A DNA stretch of 64,000 nt from Pseudomonas lundensis. Lineage in GTDB: Bacteria > Pseudomonadota > Gammaproteobacteria > Pseudomonadales > Pseudomonadaceae. Shown here piece by piece: positions 5,365-15,166 of the stretch. The position numbers were made by a program, and so were the translations under genes. The notes below the pieces were generated by a model. That model was given only the letters and a program-made list of their open reading frames with translations. It had not been told where the DNA came from and searched no databases. Within the stretch, counting starts at the first letter, position 1. Each line of letters starts with the position of its first letter. The stretch lies in the NCBI RefSeq assembly GCF_002269125.1, contig NZ_NQKI01000025.1:1-64000 (forward strand), in the 5' to 3' direction.

Positions 5365-6969
5365 TCAGGTCGGTGTAAGGATCGTATCCTTCGCCTCTGG
5401 CAGCATCCCTGGATAGTCCAGCGTGTAGTGCAGACCCCGAGATTCCTTACGTTCCATGGCAGACCTGATCATCAGTTCCGCTACTTGGGCAAGGTTCCTC
5501 AGTTCAATCAGGTCTCTGCTTACTCGGTAGTTGCTGTAAAACTCGTCGATTTCATCCAGCAACAAACGCACGCGATGCTGGGCGCGTTGCAGGCGCTTGT
5601 TGGTGCGCACGATGCCCACGTAGTCCCACATGAAGCGCCGCAACTCATCCCAGTTGTGGGCGATGATCACGTCTTCATCCGAGTCGGTAACCTGGCTGGC
5701 GTCCCAACTTGGCAAGGCCACTGGAATGGCCACTTGTTGCAACTGCGAGAGGATGTCGTCAGCGGCTGCACGGCCATACACAAAGCATTCCAGCAGCGAG
5801 TTGCTGGCCATGCGGTTGGCGCCATGCAGGCCGGTGAAGCTGGTTTCGCCAATGGCATACAGGCCCGGGACGTCGGTTCGGCCATGGGCGTCCACCATCA
5901 CCCCGCCACAGGTGTAATGCGCAGCCGGTACTACCGGGATAGCCTGGCGGGTGATGTCGATGGAAAAGCCGAGGCAGCGTTCATAAACAGTCGGGAAGTG
6001 GGTTTTGATGAATGTTTCGGACTGATGGCTGATGTCCAGATAAACGCAATCAATGCCCAGGCGCTTCATCTCGTGGTCAATGGCACGGGCGACGATATCG
6101 CGAGGCGCCAATTCACCTCGAGGGTCGAAGCGGTGCATGAATCGCTCGCCATTCGGCAGTTTCAAATGAGCGCCTTCGCCCCGCAGGGCTTCGGTGATCA
6201 AAAAGCTTTTGGCTTGCGGGTGGTACAGGCAGGTGGGGTGAAACTGATTGAACTCCAGGTTCGCCACCCGGCAACCGGAGCGCCATGCCATGGCAATGCC
6301 ATCGCCACAGGCGCCATCGGGGTTGCTGGTATAAAGGTAGACTTTGGCAGCTCCGCCGGTCGCCAGAATAGTGAAGCGCGCCCCGAACGTGTCAACTTCA
6401 CCGGTACTGCGATTGAGAACATAGGCGCCCAGGCAGCGATCGCCTTCCAGCCCCAGCCTGCGTTCGGTAATCAGATCCACAGCGACCCGTTGCTCGAGCA
6501 GCTCAATGTTGGGCCGCTGCTGTGCCTGTTCGAGCAAGGTTTTGAAAATGGCGGCGCCGGTGGCATCGGCTGCGTGGATGATGCGCCGATGGCTGTGACC
6601 GCCTTCGCGGGTCAGGTGGAACTCAAACCCGGCATGTAGCGGGTCGGCAGGTTCATCGCGGGTAAAGGGCACGCCTTGATCGATCAGCCACTGAATGGCT
6701 TCGCGACTGTGTTCGACGGTGAAGCGCACGGCGTCTTCATGGCACAGGCCGCCACCGGCGTTAAGGGTGTCTTCGACATGGGATTGAACGGTGTCGGTGT
6801 CATCCAGCACGGCGGCCACGCCACCTTGTGCCCAGAACGTCGAGCCATTGGCCAGATCGCCCTTGCTGAGGACTGCAATGCGCAAGTGGCTGGGCAAGGT
6901 AAGCGCGAGGCTCAAACCGGCAGCGCCGCTGCCAATCACCAGCACATCGTGTTGAAAATGTTGGCTCAT
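5365..6969 (-). CDS. nadB: L-aspartate oxidase
   Basis: NadB oxidises L-aspartate to iminoaspartate with FAD, the first step of NAD synthesis in the cytoplasm; quinolinate synthase takes the product. The 534-residue protein has the N-terminal FAD-binding motif VIGSGAAGLS (residues 9-18), the substrate region GGHSHRRIIHAADATG, the flavoprotein motif GLHGANRMASNSLLECFVYG and the C-terminal helical domain (WDYVGIVRTNKRL). The start chosen is ATG 6969 (MSQHFQHDVL); an in-frame ATG 30 bases upstream adds a tail not usual for the family. It is transcribed divergently from algU, the standard Pseudomonas arrangement. The phage-like element begins directly downstream of its stop codon. Confidence 0.97.
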   Translation of the reverse strand: MSQHFQHDVLVIGSGAAGLSLALTLPSHLRIAVLSKGDLANGSTFWAQGGVAAVLDDTDTVQSHVEDTLNAGGGLCHEDAVRFTVEHSREAIQWLIDQGVPFTRDEPADPLHAGFEFHLTREGGHSHRRIIHAADATGAAIFKTLLEQAQQRPNIELLEQRVAVDLITERRLGLEGDRCLGAYVLNRSTGEVDTFGARFTILATGGAAKVYLYTSNPDGACGDGIAMAWRSGCRVANLEFNQFHPTCLYHPQAKSFLITEALRGEGAHLKLPNGERFMHRFDPRGELAPRDIVARAIDHEMKRLGIDCVYLDISHQSETFIKTHFPTVYERCLGFSIDITRQAIPVVPAAHYTCGGVMVDAHGRTDVPGLYAIGETSFTGLHGANRMASNSLLECFVYGRAAADDILSQLQQVAIPVALPSWDASQVTDSDEDVIIAHNWDELRRFMWDYVGIVRTNKRLQRAQHRVRLLLDEIDEFYSNYRVSRDLIELRNLAQVAELMIRSAMERKESRGLHYTLDYPGMLPEAKDTILTPT

Positions 6970-7200
6970 TCTTCTGACGTCCGCAAAAAAAGCGCCCACT
7001 AGTATATAGAGGGGGGGATCGGCACAATAGCCGGGCCTTTATGGCATTGTGAAACTACAGCGGGCACGAAGTGTGCCTCACTCGTGAGGCATCTGTATGC
7101 CGATTTGCAGAATAAATCTGCCAGCATCGGCCGGGCTGAACGCTTGTAGGGCTCCATTTCGATGCAGTCAAACAATGCGCGGCACCTCTGTCGGATTATT

Positions 7201-7228
7201 GAACTTTTTCTATAGGCCAATGTTCCAT
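7201..7228 (+). promoter_or_regulatory. Candidate AlgU promoter, distal
   Basis: GAACTT at 7201-7206 is followed after 17 bases by TCCAT (7224-7228). AlgU/RpoE promoters have GAACTT, 16-17 bases, then TC-rich -10 elements. Known: algU is autoregulated from several such promoters in P. aeruginosa. Confidence 0.5.
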
Positions 7229-7397
7229 AGAGGGTTGCCCATCATGAAGGGGAGCAGCGTTGGCTTTGAAGCGGAGCTTGCGGTACGGCTTCAGCCGGTA
7301 AATTCAACGACAAGATTATCGACGCAGCCGGCCAGGCCCGTGCTGCGTTTTCGTGCGTGCCAAATCCGAGTGCGCAGGAAACTTGCCAGGGGGGAGA

Positions 7398-7424
7398 GAA
7401 CTTTTGCGTAAAGCCCGAGTCTAT
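7398..7424 (+). promoter_or_regulatory. Candidate AlgU promoter, proximal
   Basis: GAACTT at 7398-7403, 16 bases, then TCTAT at 7420-7424, about 60 bases before the algU start. Spacing and both elements fit the AlgU consensus (GAACTT-N16/17-TCTGA), which points to autoregulation of the sigma factor operon. Confidence 0.65.
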
Positions 7425-7483
7425 GTTTGCAAGCCTGATCAATTAGCAAAGCAATCACCCTCTCGGTCTTATGAGGAGTATTC

Positions 7484-8065
7484 ATGCTAACCCAGGAAGA
7501 GGATCAGCAGCTGGTCGAGCGCGTACAGCGTGGCGACAAGCGTGCATTTGATCTGCTAGTGCTGAAATACCAGCACAAAATTCTCGGGTTGATCGTGCGT
7601 TTTGTGCACGACACCCATGAAGCCCAGGACGTTGCACAAGAAGCCTTTATCAAGGCTTACCGGGCACTTGGTAATTTTCGCGGTGACAGCGCCTTTTATA
7701 CATGGCTGTACCGAATCGCCATTAACACGGCGAAGAATTACCTGGTTTCACGCGGTCGACGTCCGCCTGACAGTGATGTGAGTTCTGAGGACGCTGAGTT
7801 TTACGATGGTGACCATGGCCTGAAAGATCTTGAATCACCGGAGCGCGCATTGCTCCGTGACGAGATTGAAGGAACCGTTCATCGCACGATTCAGCTATTA
7901 CCAGAAGATCTACGAACGGCGTTAACTTTACGCGAATTCGACGGTCTGAGTTACGAGGACATTGCGAGCGTCATGCAATGTCCGGTGGGTACCGTGCGCT
8001 CCCGGATTTTCCGCGCTCGGGAAGCCATCGATAAAGCCCTGCAACCTTTGTTGCAGGAAACCTGA
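7484..8065 (+). CDS. algU: Envelope-stress ECF sigma factor AlgU
   Basis: AlgU (RpoE, sigma-22) directs RNA polymerase to GAACTT-type promoters in response to envelope stress and controls alginate and osmotic functions. The 193 residues show region 2 (RFVHDTHEAQDVAQEAFIKA and FRGDSAFYTWLYRIAINTAK) and region 4 (LREFDGLSYEDIASVMQCP, GTVRSRIFRARE). ATG 7484 follows GAGGAG at 7474-7479. mucA and mucB follow in the same operon and hold AlgU inactive at the inner membrane. Two self-type promoters precede the gene. Confidence 0.98.
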   Translation: MLTQEEDQQLVERVQRGDKRAFDLLVLKYQHKILGLIVRFVHDTHEAQDVAQEAFIKAYRALGNFRGDSAFYTWLYRIAINTAKNYLVSRGRRPPDSDVSSEDAEFYDGDHGLKDLESPERALLRDEIEGTVHRTIQLLPEDLRTALTLREFDGLSYEDIASVMQCPVGTVRSRIFRAREAIDKALQPLLQET

Positions 8066-8096
8066 GACAGCGGCGACAGCCAAGAGAGGAACCGCC

Positions 8097-8687
8097 ATGA
8101 GTCGTGAAGCCCTGCAGGAATCGCTGTCCGCGGTGATGGATAACGAAGCGGACGAACTGGAATTACGTCGGGTGTTGAACGCCTTTGACGATGCGCATAC
8201 ACGTGATACCTGGTCCCGTTACCAGGTAGCCCGTGCGGCGATGCACAAGGATTTGATGATTCCCAAGCTGGACATCGCATCTGCCGTATCGGCCGCCTTG
8301 GCCGAAGAACAAACCCCGGTCAAAGTGGCCCGTGGTCCCTGGAAGAGCATTGGCCGTCTGGCTGTCGCGGCTTCAGTGACCGTGGCAGTTCTGGCGGGCG
8401 TAAGGCTTTACAACCAGGATGACATCGTGGGTGCTGAACTGGCCCAGCAAGGCACTCAGCCAAGCATGAGCGCACCGATGGTCAAAGGTCCGGCAGTGCT
8501 GGCTAACTACAGCGAAAGTGCTGATCAGGCCACAGGCCCGATGGCTAACGGTGTATTGCAAGGTCAGTCGGGCTGGCAGGATCAACGTTTGCCTGGCTAC
8601 TTGCGTCAGCATGCCCAGCAAGCTGCGATGAAAGGCACTGAAGGCGTACTGCCGTACGCACGTGCAGCCAGTCTGGAAAACCGTTAA
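8097..8687 (+). CDS. mucA: Anti-sigma factor MucA
   Basis: MucA is an inner-membrane protein whose cytoplasmic N-terminus binds AlgU and whose periplasmic part binds MucB; regulated proteolysis frees AlgU. The start is ATG 8097 (MSREALQESLSAVMDNEADE), preceded by AGAGAGGAA. The 196-residue protein has the anti-sigma domain in residues 1-75, one membrane span near 86-103 (LAVAASVTVAVLAGVRLY) and a Gln/Ala-rich periplasmic domain. The frame is full length, without the C-terminal truncation seen in mucoid mutants. It lies 31 bases after algU and 5 bases before mucB. Confidence 0.97.
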   Translation: MSREALQESLSAVMDNEADELELRRVLNAFDDAHTRDTWSRYQVARAAMHKDLMIPKLDIASAVSAALAEEQTPVKVARGPWKSIGRLAVAASVTVAVLAGVRLYNQDDIVGAELAQQGTQPSMSAPMVKGPAVLANYSESADQATGPMANGVLQGQSGWQDQRLPGYLRQHAQQAAMKGTEGVLPYARAASLENR

Positions 8688-8692
8688 GCCCC

Positions 8693-9655
8693 ATGCGCGT
8701 CCTCCCTCTGTTACCGCTGTTGCTCAGTGGCTGGTTTACAGTACCAGCCCATGCCGATGAAGCTCAGGACTGGCTCAAACGTCTTGGGCAGGCCGAGCAA
8801 CAGCAGAGCTATCAAGGCACTTTCGTTTACGAACGTAACGGTAGTTTTTCTACCCACAGCATTTGGCACTTGGTGCAGGATGGGAAGGTTCGTGAGCGTT
8901 TGTTGCAACTTGACGGTGCTGCTCAAGAAGTGGTGCGCACGGATGGCCGCACCGAGTGTGTTACCGGCAAGTTAGTGTCGGGTCTTGCAGGTGTGTCGGC
9001 TGCCTCGGCACGCATACTGGATGCCGATAAAGTCAGCAATTGGTATAGCGTTGCCAAAGCGGGTGATTCACGTGTGGCGGGACGGCCGGTTGCTGTTATT
9101 TCACTGACCCCGCGCGATCAGCACCGGTATGGCATTGAACTGTATCTGGATCGCCAGACAGGCTTGCCGCTGAAGTCATTGCTGCTCAATGACAAAGGGC
9201 AGTTGTTGGAACGTTTTCAGTTCACGGACCTTGATCCACGGACGCCCGATGCCGAGTTGCTCAAGCCGACTGTTCAATGTCGTCCGATCAACCTTGCTGA
9301 GTCCAAAGACCAAGGCGTCAAAGCGACTCACAGTTGGCATTCGGAATGGCTTCCGCCCGGTTTTGAGTTGGTCAACAGTACTGCACACCGAGATCCGAAG
9401 AGCAAATCCGAAGTCACCAGTCTCCTGTATGACGATGGCCTGACTCGATTCTCTGTCTTTCTGGAGCCTCTGAATGGCGCTTCAGCCCCCGACACACGGG
9501 TTCAGCTAGGCCCTACTGCGGCGGTTTCACGGCATCTTACGACCAGCGATGGCGATATTCTGGCCACTGTGGTCGGGGAGATCCCGATCGGAACTGCTGA
9601 ACGCATTGCCCTGAACATGCGTGCCGGTCAGGCACCCGCACAGGCTAAGCCATAG
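8693..9655 (+). CDS. mucB: Periplasmic regulator MucB (RseB)
   Basis: MucB binds the periplasmic domain of MucA and shields it from the site-1 protease until lipid or lipopolysaccharide signals release it. The 320-residue product has a cleavable signal peptide (about residues 1-21, ending AHA), the N-terminal LolA-like domain (SYQGTFVYERNG) and the C-terminal domain with the motif HSWHSEWLPPGFEL. ATG 8693 lies 5 bases after the mucA stop. A hairpin with a downstream U-rich stretch follows, so transcription may be reduced before mucD. Confidence 0.96.
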   Translation: MRVLPLLPLLLSGWFTVPAHADEAQDWLKRLGQAEQQQSYQGTFVYERNGSFSTHSIWHLVQDGKVRERLLQLDGAAQEVVRTDGRTECVTGKLVSGLAGVSAASARILDADKVSNWYSVAKAGDSRVAGRPVAVISLTPRDQHRYGIELYLDRQTGLPLKSLLLNDKGQLLERFQFTDLDPRTPDAELLKPTVQCRPINLAESKDQGVKATHSWHSEWLPPGFELVNSTAHRDPKSKSEVTSLLYDDGLTRFSVFLEPLNGASAPDTRVQLGPTAAVSRHLTTSDGDILATVVGEIPIGTAERIALNMRAGQAPAQAKP

Positions 9656-9718
9656 TGGTGCGCAGAAATGTCTGGTGATGAATTTCATTTGCCAAACCTT
9701 TCATCTTTTTCTATAGGT

Positions 9719-9745
9719 CAGAGCCCTAAAGGCTCTGGCCTTGTT
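9719..9745 (+). terminator. Hairpin after mucB
   Basis: CAGAGCC/GGCTCTG (9719-9725 and 9731-9737) forms a 7-bp stem with a 5-base loop, followed by TTGTTTGTTTTC. It looks like an intrinsic terminator or attenuator between mucB and mucD. Confidence 0.65.
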
Positions 9746-9753
9746 TGTTTTCG

Positions 9754-9800
9754 GGTATCCAAAAATTGGGTCTATGCTTTGACCTGGATCTTTGGATACC
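9754..9800 (+). promoter_or_regulatory. Inverted repeat upstream of mucD
   Basis: GGTATCCAAA at 9754-9763 and its complement TTTGGATACC at 9791-9800 form a perfect 10-bp inverted repeat with a 27-base spacer, 36 bases before the mucD start. It may be an operator or a structured leader. No known Pseudomonas operator is recognised in it. Confidence 0.45.
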
Positions 9801-9836
9801 AGCCGCTTAACTCTGCTTGCTATTAACGGGAGCTGT

Positions 9837-11273
9837 ATGTCGATGCCTCGATTGAAAAATTATTTACCCATTTTTGCGGCCGTGATGATGTTAGGGCAGG
9901 CAGTTCCGGCCTTGGCAGATGCGCCCTTGGTGCAGCTGCCGGACTTTACGCAATTGGTGGAACAAGCCTCCCCGGCAGTCGTGAACATCAGCACCACGCA
10001 AAAACTTCCCGAGCGTCGGGTCTCCAACATGGGGCAAATGCCTGACCTGGAAGGCTTGCCGCCAGGCCTGCGTGACTTCTTCGAACGCAGCATCCCGCAG
10101 GCACCGCGCAGCGGCGGCGGGCGTCAACGTGAAGCCCAGTCCTTGGGTTCGGGATTCATCATTTCTCCCGATGGCTACATCCTGACCAACAATCACGTAG
10201 TGGCGGATGCGGATGAAATCATCGTTCGTTTGTCAGACCGCAGCGAAATGAAAGCCAAATTGATCGGCACTGACCCGCGTTCTGACGTGGCGCTGCTGAA
10301 AATCGATGGCAAAAACCTGCCTGTGCTCAAACTCGGCAAGTCGCAGGACTTGAAGGCTGGCCAGTGGGTGGTTGCAATCGGTTCGCCGTTTGGCTTCGAC
10401 CACACCGTGACCCAAGGCATCATCAGCGCCATCGGGCGCAGCCTGCCGAACGAAAGCTACGTACCGTTTATCCAGACCGACGTGCCAATCAACCCGGGTA
10501 ACTCTGGTGGTCCGTTGTTTAACCTGGCCGGTGAAGTGGTCGGGATCAACTCCCAGATCTACACCCGCTCAGGCGGCTTTATGGGTGTTTCGTTCGCTAT
10601 CCCTATCGATGTCGCGATGGACGTGTCCAACCAGCTTAAAAGCGGTGGCAAGGTTAGCCGTGGCTGGCTGGGCGTAGTGATTCAAGAGGTCAACAAAGAC
10701 CTGGCTGAATCCTTCGGTCTGGAAAAACCCGCTGGCGCGCTGGTGGCTCAGGTATTGGAAGACGGACCGGCTGCCAAAGGCGGGCTGCAAGTGGGGGATG
10801 TGATCTTGAGCATGAACGGTCAACCGATCGTCATGTCAGCTGATTTGCCGCATTTGGTAGGCGCACTCAAAGCCGGGAGCAAGGCGAGCCTTGAAGTCGT
10901 TCGCGACGGCAAGCGTAAAACCCTCGACCTGACCGTGGGTGCGATTCCTGACGAAGGCAAGGAAATGGATTCCCCAAGTGGCGCAGAACGCAGCAGCAAC
11001 CGTTTGGGTGTATCTGTGGCGGACTTGAGTGAAGAGCAGAAGAAAGCCAATGACATCAAAGGTGGCGTGATCATCAAGGATGTTCAGGATGGCCCGGCTG
11101 CCCTGATTGGTCTGCGTCCTGGCGATGTCATCACGCACCTTAACAACCAGGCGATCAGCGATGCCAAGCAGTTCACTGAAATTGCCAAGGCATTGCCTAA
11201 GAACCGTTCGGTGTCGATGCGCGTACTGCGTCAAGGTCGTGCGAGCTTCATCACCTTCAAGCTGGCAGAGTAA
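9837..11273 (+). CDS. mucD: Periplasmic serine protease MucD (DegP/HtrA)
   Basis: MucD is a periplasmic protease-chaperone that removes misfolded proteins and dampens AlgU activation. The start chosen is the ATG at 9837, after GGGAG; an upstream in-frame ATG at 9792 has no ribosome site. The 478 residues comprise a signal peptide (cut after ALA near residue 28), the trypsin-like domain with His in TNNHVV, Asp in SDVALLKI and Ser in NPGNSGGPL, and two PDZ domains (about 290-375 and 395-475). No mucC gene separates it from mucB. A bidirectional terminator follows. Confidence 0.97.
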   Translation: MSMPRLKNYLPIFAAVMMLGQAVPALADAPLVQLPDFTQLVEQASPAVVNISTTQKLPERRVSNMGQMPDLEGLPPGLRDFFERSIPQAPRSGGGRQREAQSLGSGFIISPDGYILTNNHVVADADEIIVRLSDRSEMKAKLIGTDPRSDVALLKIDGKNLPVLKLGKSQDLKAGQWVVAIGSPFGFDHTVTQGIISAIGRSLPNESYVPFIQTDVPINPGNSGGPLFNLAGEVVGINSQIYTRSGGFMGVSFAIPIDVAMDVSNQLKSGGKVSRGWLGVVIQEVNKDLAESFGLEKPAGALVAQVLEDGPAAKGGLQVGDVILSMNGQPIVMSADLPHLVGALKAGSKASLEVVRDGKRKTLDLTVGAIPDEGKEMDSPSGAERSSNRLGVSVADLSEEQKKANDIKGGVIIKDVQDGPAALIGLRPGDVITHLNNQAISDAKQFTEIAKALPKNRSVSMRVLRQGRASFITFKLAE

Positions 11274-11330
11274 GCCGTCAGATTGTATCGGTGGCGACGA
11301 TGATCGAAACCTGACGCAACCGCTGTAATG

Positions 11331-11363
11331 AAAAAACCCGTATCGAGAGATACGGGTTTTTTT
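11331..11363. terminator. Bidirectional terminator mucD / RDD gene
   Basis: AACCCGTATC-GAGA-GATACGGGTT with a T-run on the plus side and an A-run on the other serves mucD and the convergent RDD-family gene. Confidence 0.9.
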
Positions 11364-11371
11364 GTGATGGC

Positions 11372-11863
11372 TTATTTCTTTTTTTGCTTGGGAATTCTGA
11401 CTAATTTCGTGCCGGAGTACATGTCATGCCAGGTGCGTTTTTGTTTATCGAAGAGTGACCAGACGAAGCCGAGCCCGAAACATAGCCACGAACCGATCGA
11501 CACAATAAACCGCAGCAGCGCCTGCCACAGGCTGATAGCCGTTCCGTCTGCATTCTGGACACGAACGCCCCACACCTGCATGCCAAGGGTTTGCCCGGAG
11601 TGCGTCCAGAACTTGGCAAAGAACCCGAACAATACAAAAAACAGAATAGTTGATAACAAGGGATCGCCGTCCAGTGCGCCGGTTTCGGACAAGGCACGCA
11701 TTTTGGCCTCGCCGATAAACGCCATCATGATCAGTTTGTAAATGAACGTGGTAACGATCATCAGCGCCGTGCACAGCAAAAAATCGTAGAACATGGCTGC
11801 CAGGCGGCGCCCCAGTCCAGCGGCGGGAAACGCGCCTTGAGGGCTTAAAGGTTGTTTCGACAT
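11372..11863 (-). CDS. RDD family inner-membrane protein
   Basis: The 163-residue product carries the RDD-family pattern: GLGRRLAAMFYDFLL near the N-terminus (Arg and Asp in the first span), a second and third span (STILFFVLFGFFAKFWT; ALLRFIVSIGSWLCFGLGFVW) and the motif KQKRTWHDMYSGTKLV near the C-terminus. Known: RDD proteins are small multi-span membrane proteins of mostly unknown role, some linked to ion transport. It stands alone between two terminators and converges on mucD. No substrate can be assigned. Confidence 0.9.
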   Translation of the reverse strand: MSKQPLSPQGAFPAAGLGRRLAAMFYDFLLCTALMIVTTFIYKLIMMAFIGEAKMRALSETGALDGDPLLSTILFFVLFGFFAKFWTHSGQTLGMQVWGVRVQNADGTAISLWQALLRFIVSIGSWLCFGLGFVWSLFDKQKRTWHDMYSGTKLVRIPKQKKK

Positions 11864-11910
11864 GGCAGGGTCTCTGAAGGAAAAAAGCCATCTTACGGAA
11901 TTACGCCCAT

Positions 11911-11945
11911 AAAAAAGCCTCTGATGTCACCATCAGAGGCTTTTC
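11911..11945. terminator. Terminator of cold-shock gene
   Basis: GCCTCTGATG-TCAC-CATCAGAGGC flanked by A6 on the left and T4 on the right. On the minus strand it is a strong intrinsic terminator just after the cold-shock gene. Confidence 0.9.
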
Positions 11946-11957
11946 TGTACGAGAACG

Positions 11958-12170
11958 TTAAGCTTCGGCTTGAACTTCGTCAGCCTGCATGCCTTTTTGG
12001 CCCTGCACAGCGATGAAGGTCACTTTCTGGCCTTCTTTCAGGCTTTTGAAACCGTTGCCCTGAATGGCACGGAAGTGCACGAACAGATCCGGACCGCTTT
12101 CCGGCGTAATAAAACCAAAACCTTTCTCATCGTTAAACCACTTAACGGTACCGCTCTGACGTTGGGACAT
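11958..12170 (-). CDS. Cold-shock domain protein (CspA family)
   Basis: The 70-residue protein is a single cold-shock OB fold with both RNA-binding motifs, KGFGFI (RNP1) and LFVHF (RNP2), and the start [20 protein letters not shown] typical of Pseudomonas CapB-like proteins. It acts as an RNA chaperone in the cytoplasm. The gene has a long upstream gap, in line with the long leaders of cold-induced csp messengers, and its own terminator. Confidence 0.96.
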
Positions 12171-12557
12171 TTCTTAATTCCTTGACGCTAACAATTAATG
12201 ACAGTCTCTTTCACAGGAAAGAGTACTGGTGCTGGGTTGCAGGAAAGTAAGAGACGTCGAACGGGTTGTAGCAAACTTAGAGCTACTGCCCAGGTCACGA
12301 TTCCAGCGACCCATGCAAACACAGTGGGCAAACTCTACGACAACTTAGATGATAAAAACAAGCCCCGAAAATAAACCGTCCATCCCTGCTTTTCAAAGGC
12401 TATGACTTTTTTTTAAAAGCGCTTGCGGTATAGAACGGTTCAATTGTTTTCATAATTAAACGCGGGGTTTCACTATCGAAAGTGTGCACACTTATGTGGC
12501 AGTTGCATGACGCGCCGGTGGGCTGAACATGCAACTGTGTAACTTTCAGTGAAGCGT
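12171..12557 (-). other. Cold-shock gene leader and gcvT downstream region
   Basis: The 387-base gap probably holds a long csp leader on the minus strand. Its right part contains a perfect palindrome AAGTGTGCACACTT (12480-12493) and a 10-bp inverted repeat CAGTTGCATG/CATGCAACTG (12500-12509 and 12528-12537). I see no gene. No U-run follows the repeat on the minus strand, so it is not an obvious gcvT terminator. Confidence 0.5.
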
Positions 12558-13682
12558 TTAACCTCTGTAATAACGCTGTGGCACAAACGGCATTTTCGAC
12601 ACTTTCATCGCGACTCGCTTACCGCGCACGATTGCCCATACATCGGTGTCCACGGGCGTATAGGCGAAGTCCAGATAACCCATGGCCAGCGGTGCGCCCA
12701 GCGTAGGACCAAACCCTCCGCTGCACACATTGCCAATCACATTGCCCTGCGCATCTACAATCTCGGCCCCTTCGCGCACGGGTGTTCGTTCTTGGGGCAG
12801 CAGGCCGACCCGTTTGCGTGCAACGCCGTTCTGTTGTTGGGCGAAGATCGTTTCGGCCCCCGGGAACCCTCCTGCACGGGGTCCGTCTGCGCGGCGGGCC
12901 TTTGAGATGGCCCATAGCAGACTTGCTTCAATCGGAGTGGTGTGCGCATTCATGTCATGACCGTACAGACACAGCCCTGCTTCCAGTCGCAGCGAGTCAC
13001 GTGCGCCAAGGCCAATGGTCTTTACTTCGGGTTGGTCGAGCAGATGACGCGCCAGTGTTTCAGCCTGTTCGCGGGGTACTGAAATCTCAAAACCGTCTTC
13101 ACCGGTATAGCCGGAACGACTGACGTAGCAGTCCGCGTCCATCAGGTTGACCGGGGCGAATTGCATGAACGTCATCTTCGCCACTTCCGGGGCCAGACGC
13201 GCCAGCACCGTGACGGCTTCGGGGCCTTGCAAGGCGAGCAGGGCGCGTGACTCAAACGGCGGCTCAATCTTGCAGCGATCACCCAAGTGCTGACGCAGAT
13301 GCGCGAGGTCCTGCGCCTTGCAGGCTGCGTTGACCACCAGAAACAGCTCATCATTGCCCAGGTTGGCCACCATCAGGTCATCCAGAATGCCGCCTTGTGG
13401 GTTGGTAAACATGGCATATCGTTGCATGCCCACCGGCAGGTCGAGGATATCCACCGGGACCAGCGTCTCAAGGCCTTTTGCCGCCTGGGCGCCGCGCAGG
13501 CGGATCTGGCCCATGTGCGACACATCAAACAATCCGGCGTGTTCGCGGGTGTGTTGGTGCTCCTTCATCACGCCCAGCGGGTACTGCACCGGCATGTCAT
13601 AGCCGGCAAACGGCACCATGCGCGCGCCGAGCTCAAGATGCAGGGCGTGCAGCGGGGTTTTAAGCAGTTGTTCGGTAGACAT
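12558..13682 (-). CDS. gcvT: Glycine cleavage system T protein
   Basis: GcvT is the aminomethyltransferase that passes the methylene group from lipoyl-bound aminomethyl on GcvH to tetrahydrofolate, releasing ammonia. The 374 residues show the typical start (TPLHALHLELGARMVPFAGY), the folate-site motif AGLFDVSHMGQI and GLGARDSLRLEAGLCLYGHD. It is the last gene of the gcvH-gcvP-sdaA-gcvT cluster and lies 17 bases after sdaA. Confidence 0.97.
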   Translation of the reverse strand: MSTEQLLKTPLHALHLELGARMVPFAGYDMPVQYPLGVMKEHQHTREHAGLFDVSHMGQIRLRGAQAAKGLETLVPVDILDLPVGMQRYAMFTNPQGGILDDLMVANLGNDELFLVVNAACKAQDLAHLRQHLGDRCKIEPPFESRALLALQGPEAVTVLARLAPEVAKMTFMQFAPVNLMDADCYVSRSGYTGEDGFEISVPREQAETLARHLLDQPEVKTIGLGARDSLRLEAGLCLYGHDMNAHTTPIEASLLWAISKARRADGPRAGGFPGAETIFAQQQNGVARKRVGLLPQERTPVREGAEIVDAQGNVIGNVCSGGFGPTLGAPLAMGYLDFAYTPVDTDVWAIVRGKRVAMKVSKMPFVPQRYYRG

Positions 13683-13699
13683 TCATGACTCCTTGAAAA

Positions 13700-15076
<1,377 letters not shown>

Positions 15077-15122
15077 GGGGTTCTCCGGTTTCTTATAAAG
15101 GTATTGGCATAAAGTCGATAAG

Positions 15123-15154
15123 CCCGCCGGATCGGTTTAACCCGCTCCGGCGGG
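15123..15154 (-). repeat. Hairpin between gcvP and sdaA
   Basis: CCCGCCGGA at 15123-15131 and TCCGGCGGG at 15146-15154 form a 9-bp inverted repeat. No U-run follows, so it may be a processing or attenuation hairpin rather than a full terminator. It occupies the place where glyA2 lies in P. aeruginosa. Confidence 0.5.
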
Positions 15155-15166
15155 GGATGGGTGATG

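Larger units (their letters stand above)
6970..7483. other. Intergenic region nadB-algU
   Basis: These 514 bases hold the nadB promoter side and a long algU leader. Two candidate AlgU-dependent promoters for algU are described separately. A short G-run (GAGGGGGGG) lies at 7009-7017. I see no small gene with a ribosome site. Confidence 0.6.

Noticed and set aside
9719..9800. Small mucC remnant
   Set aside because: The gap is 181 bases, contains hairpins and no frame resembling a four-span RseC protein.
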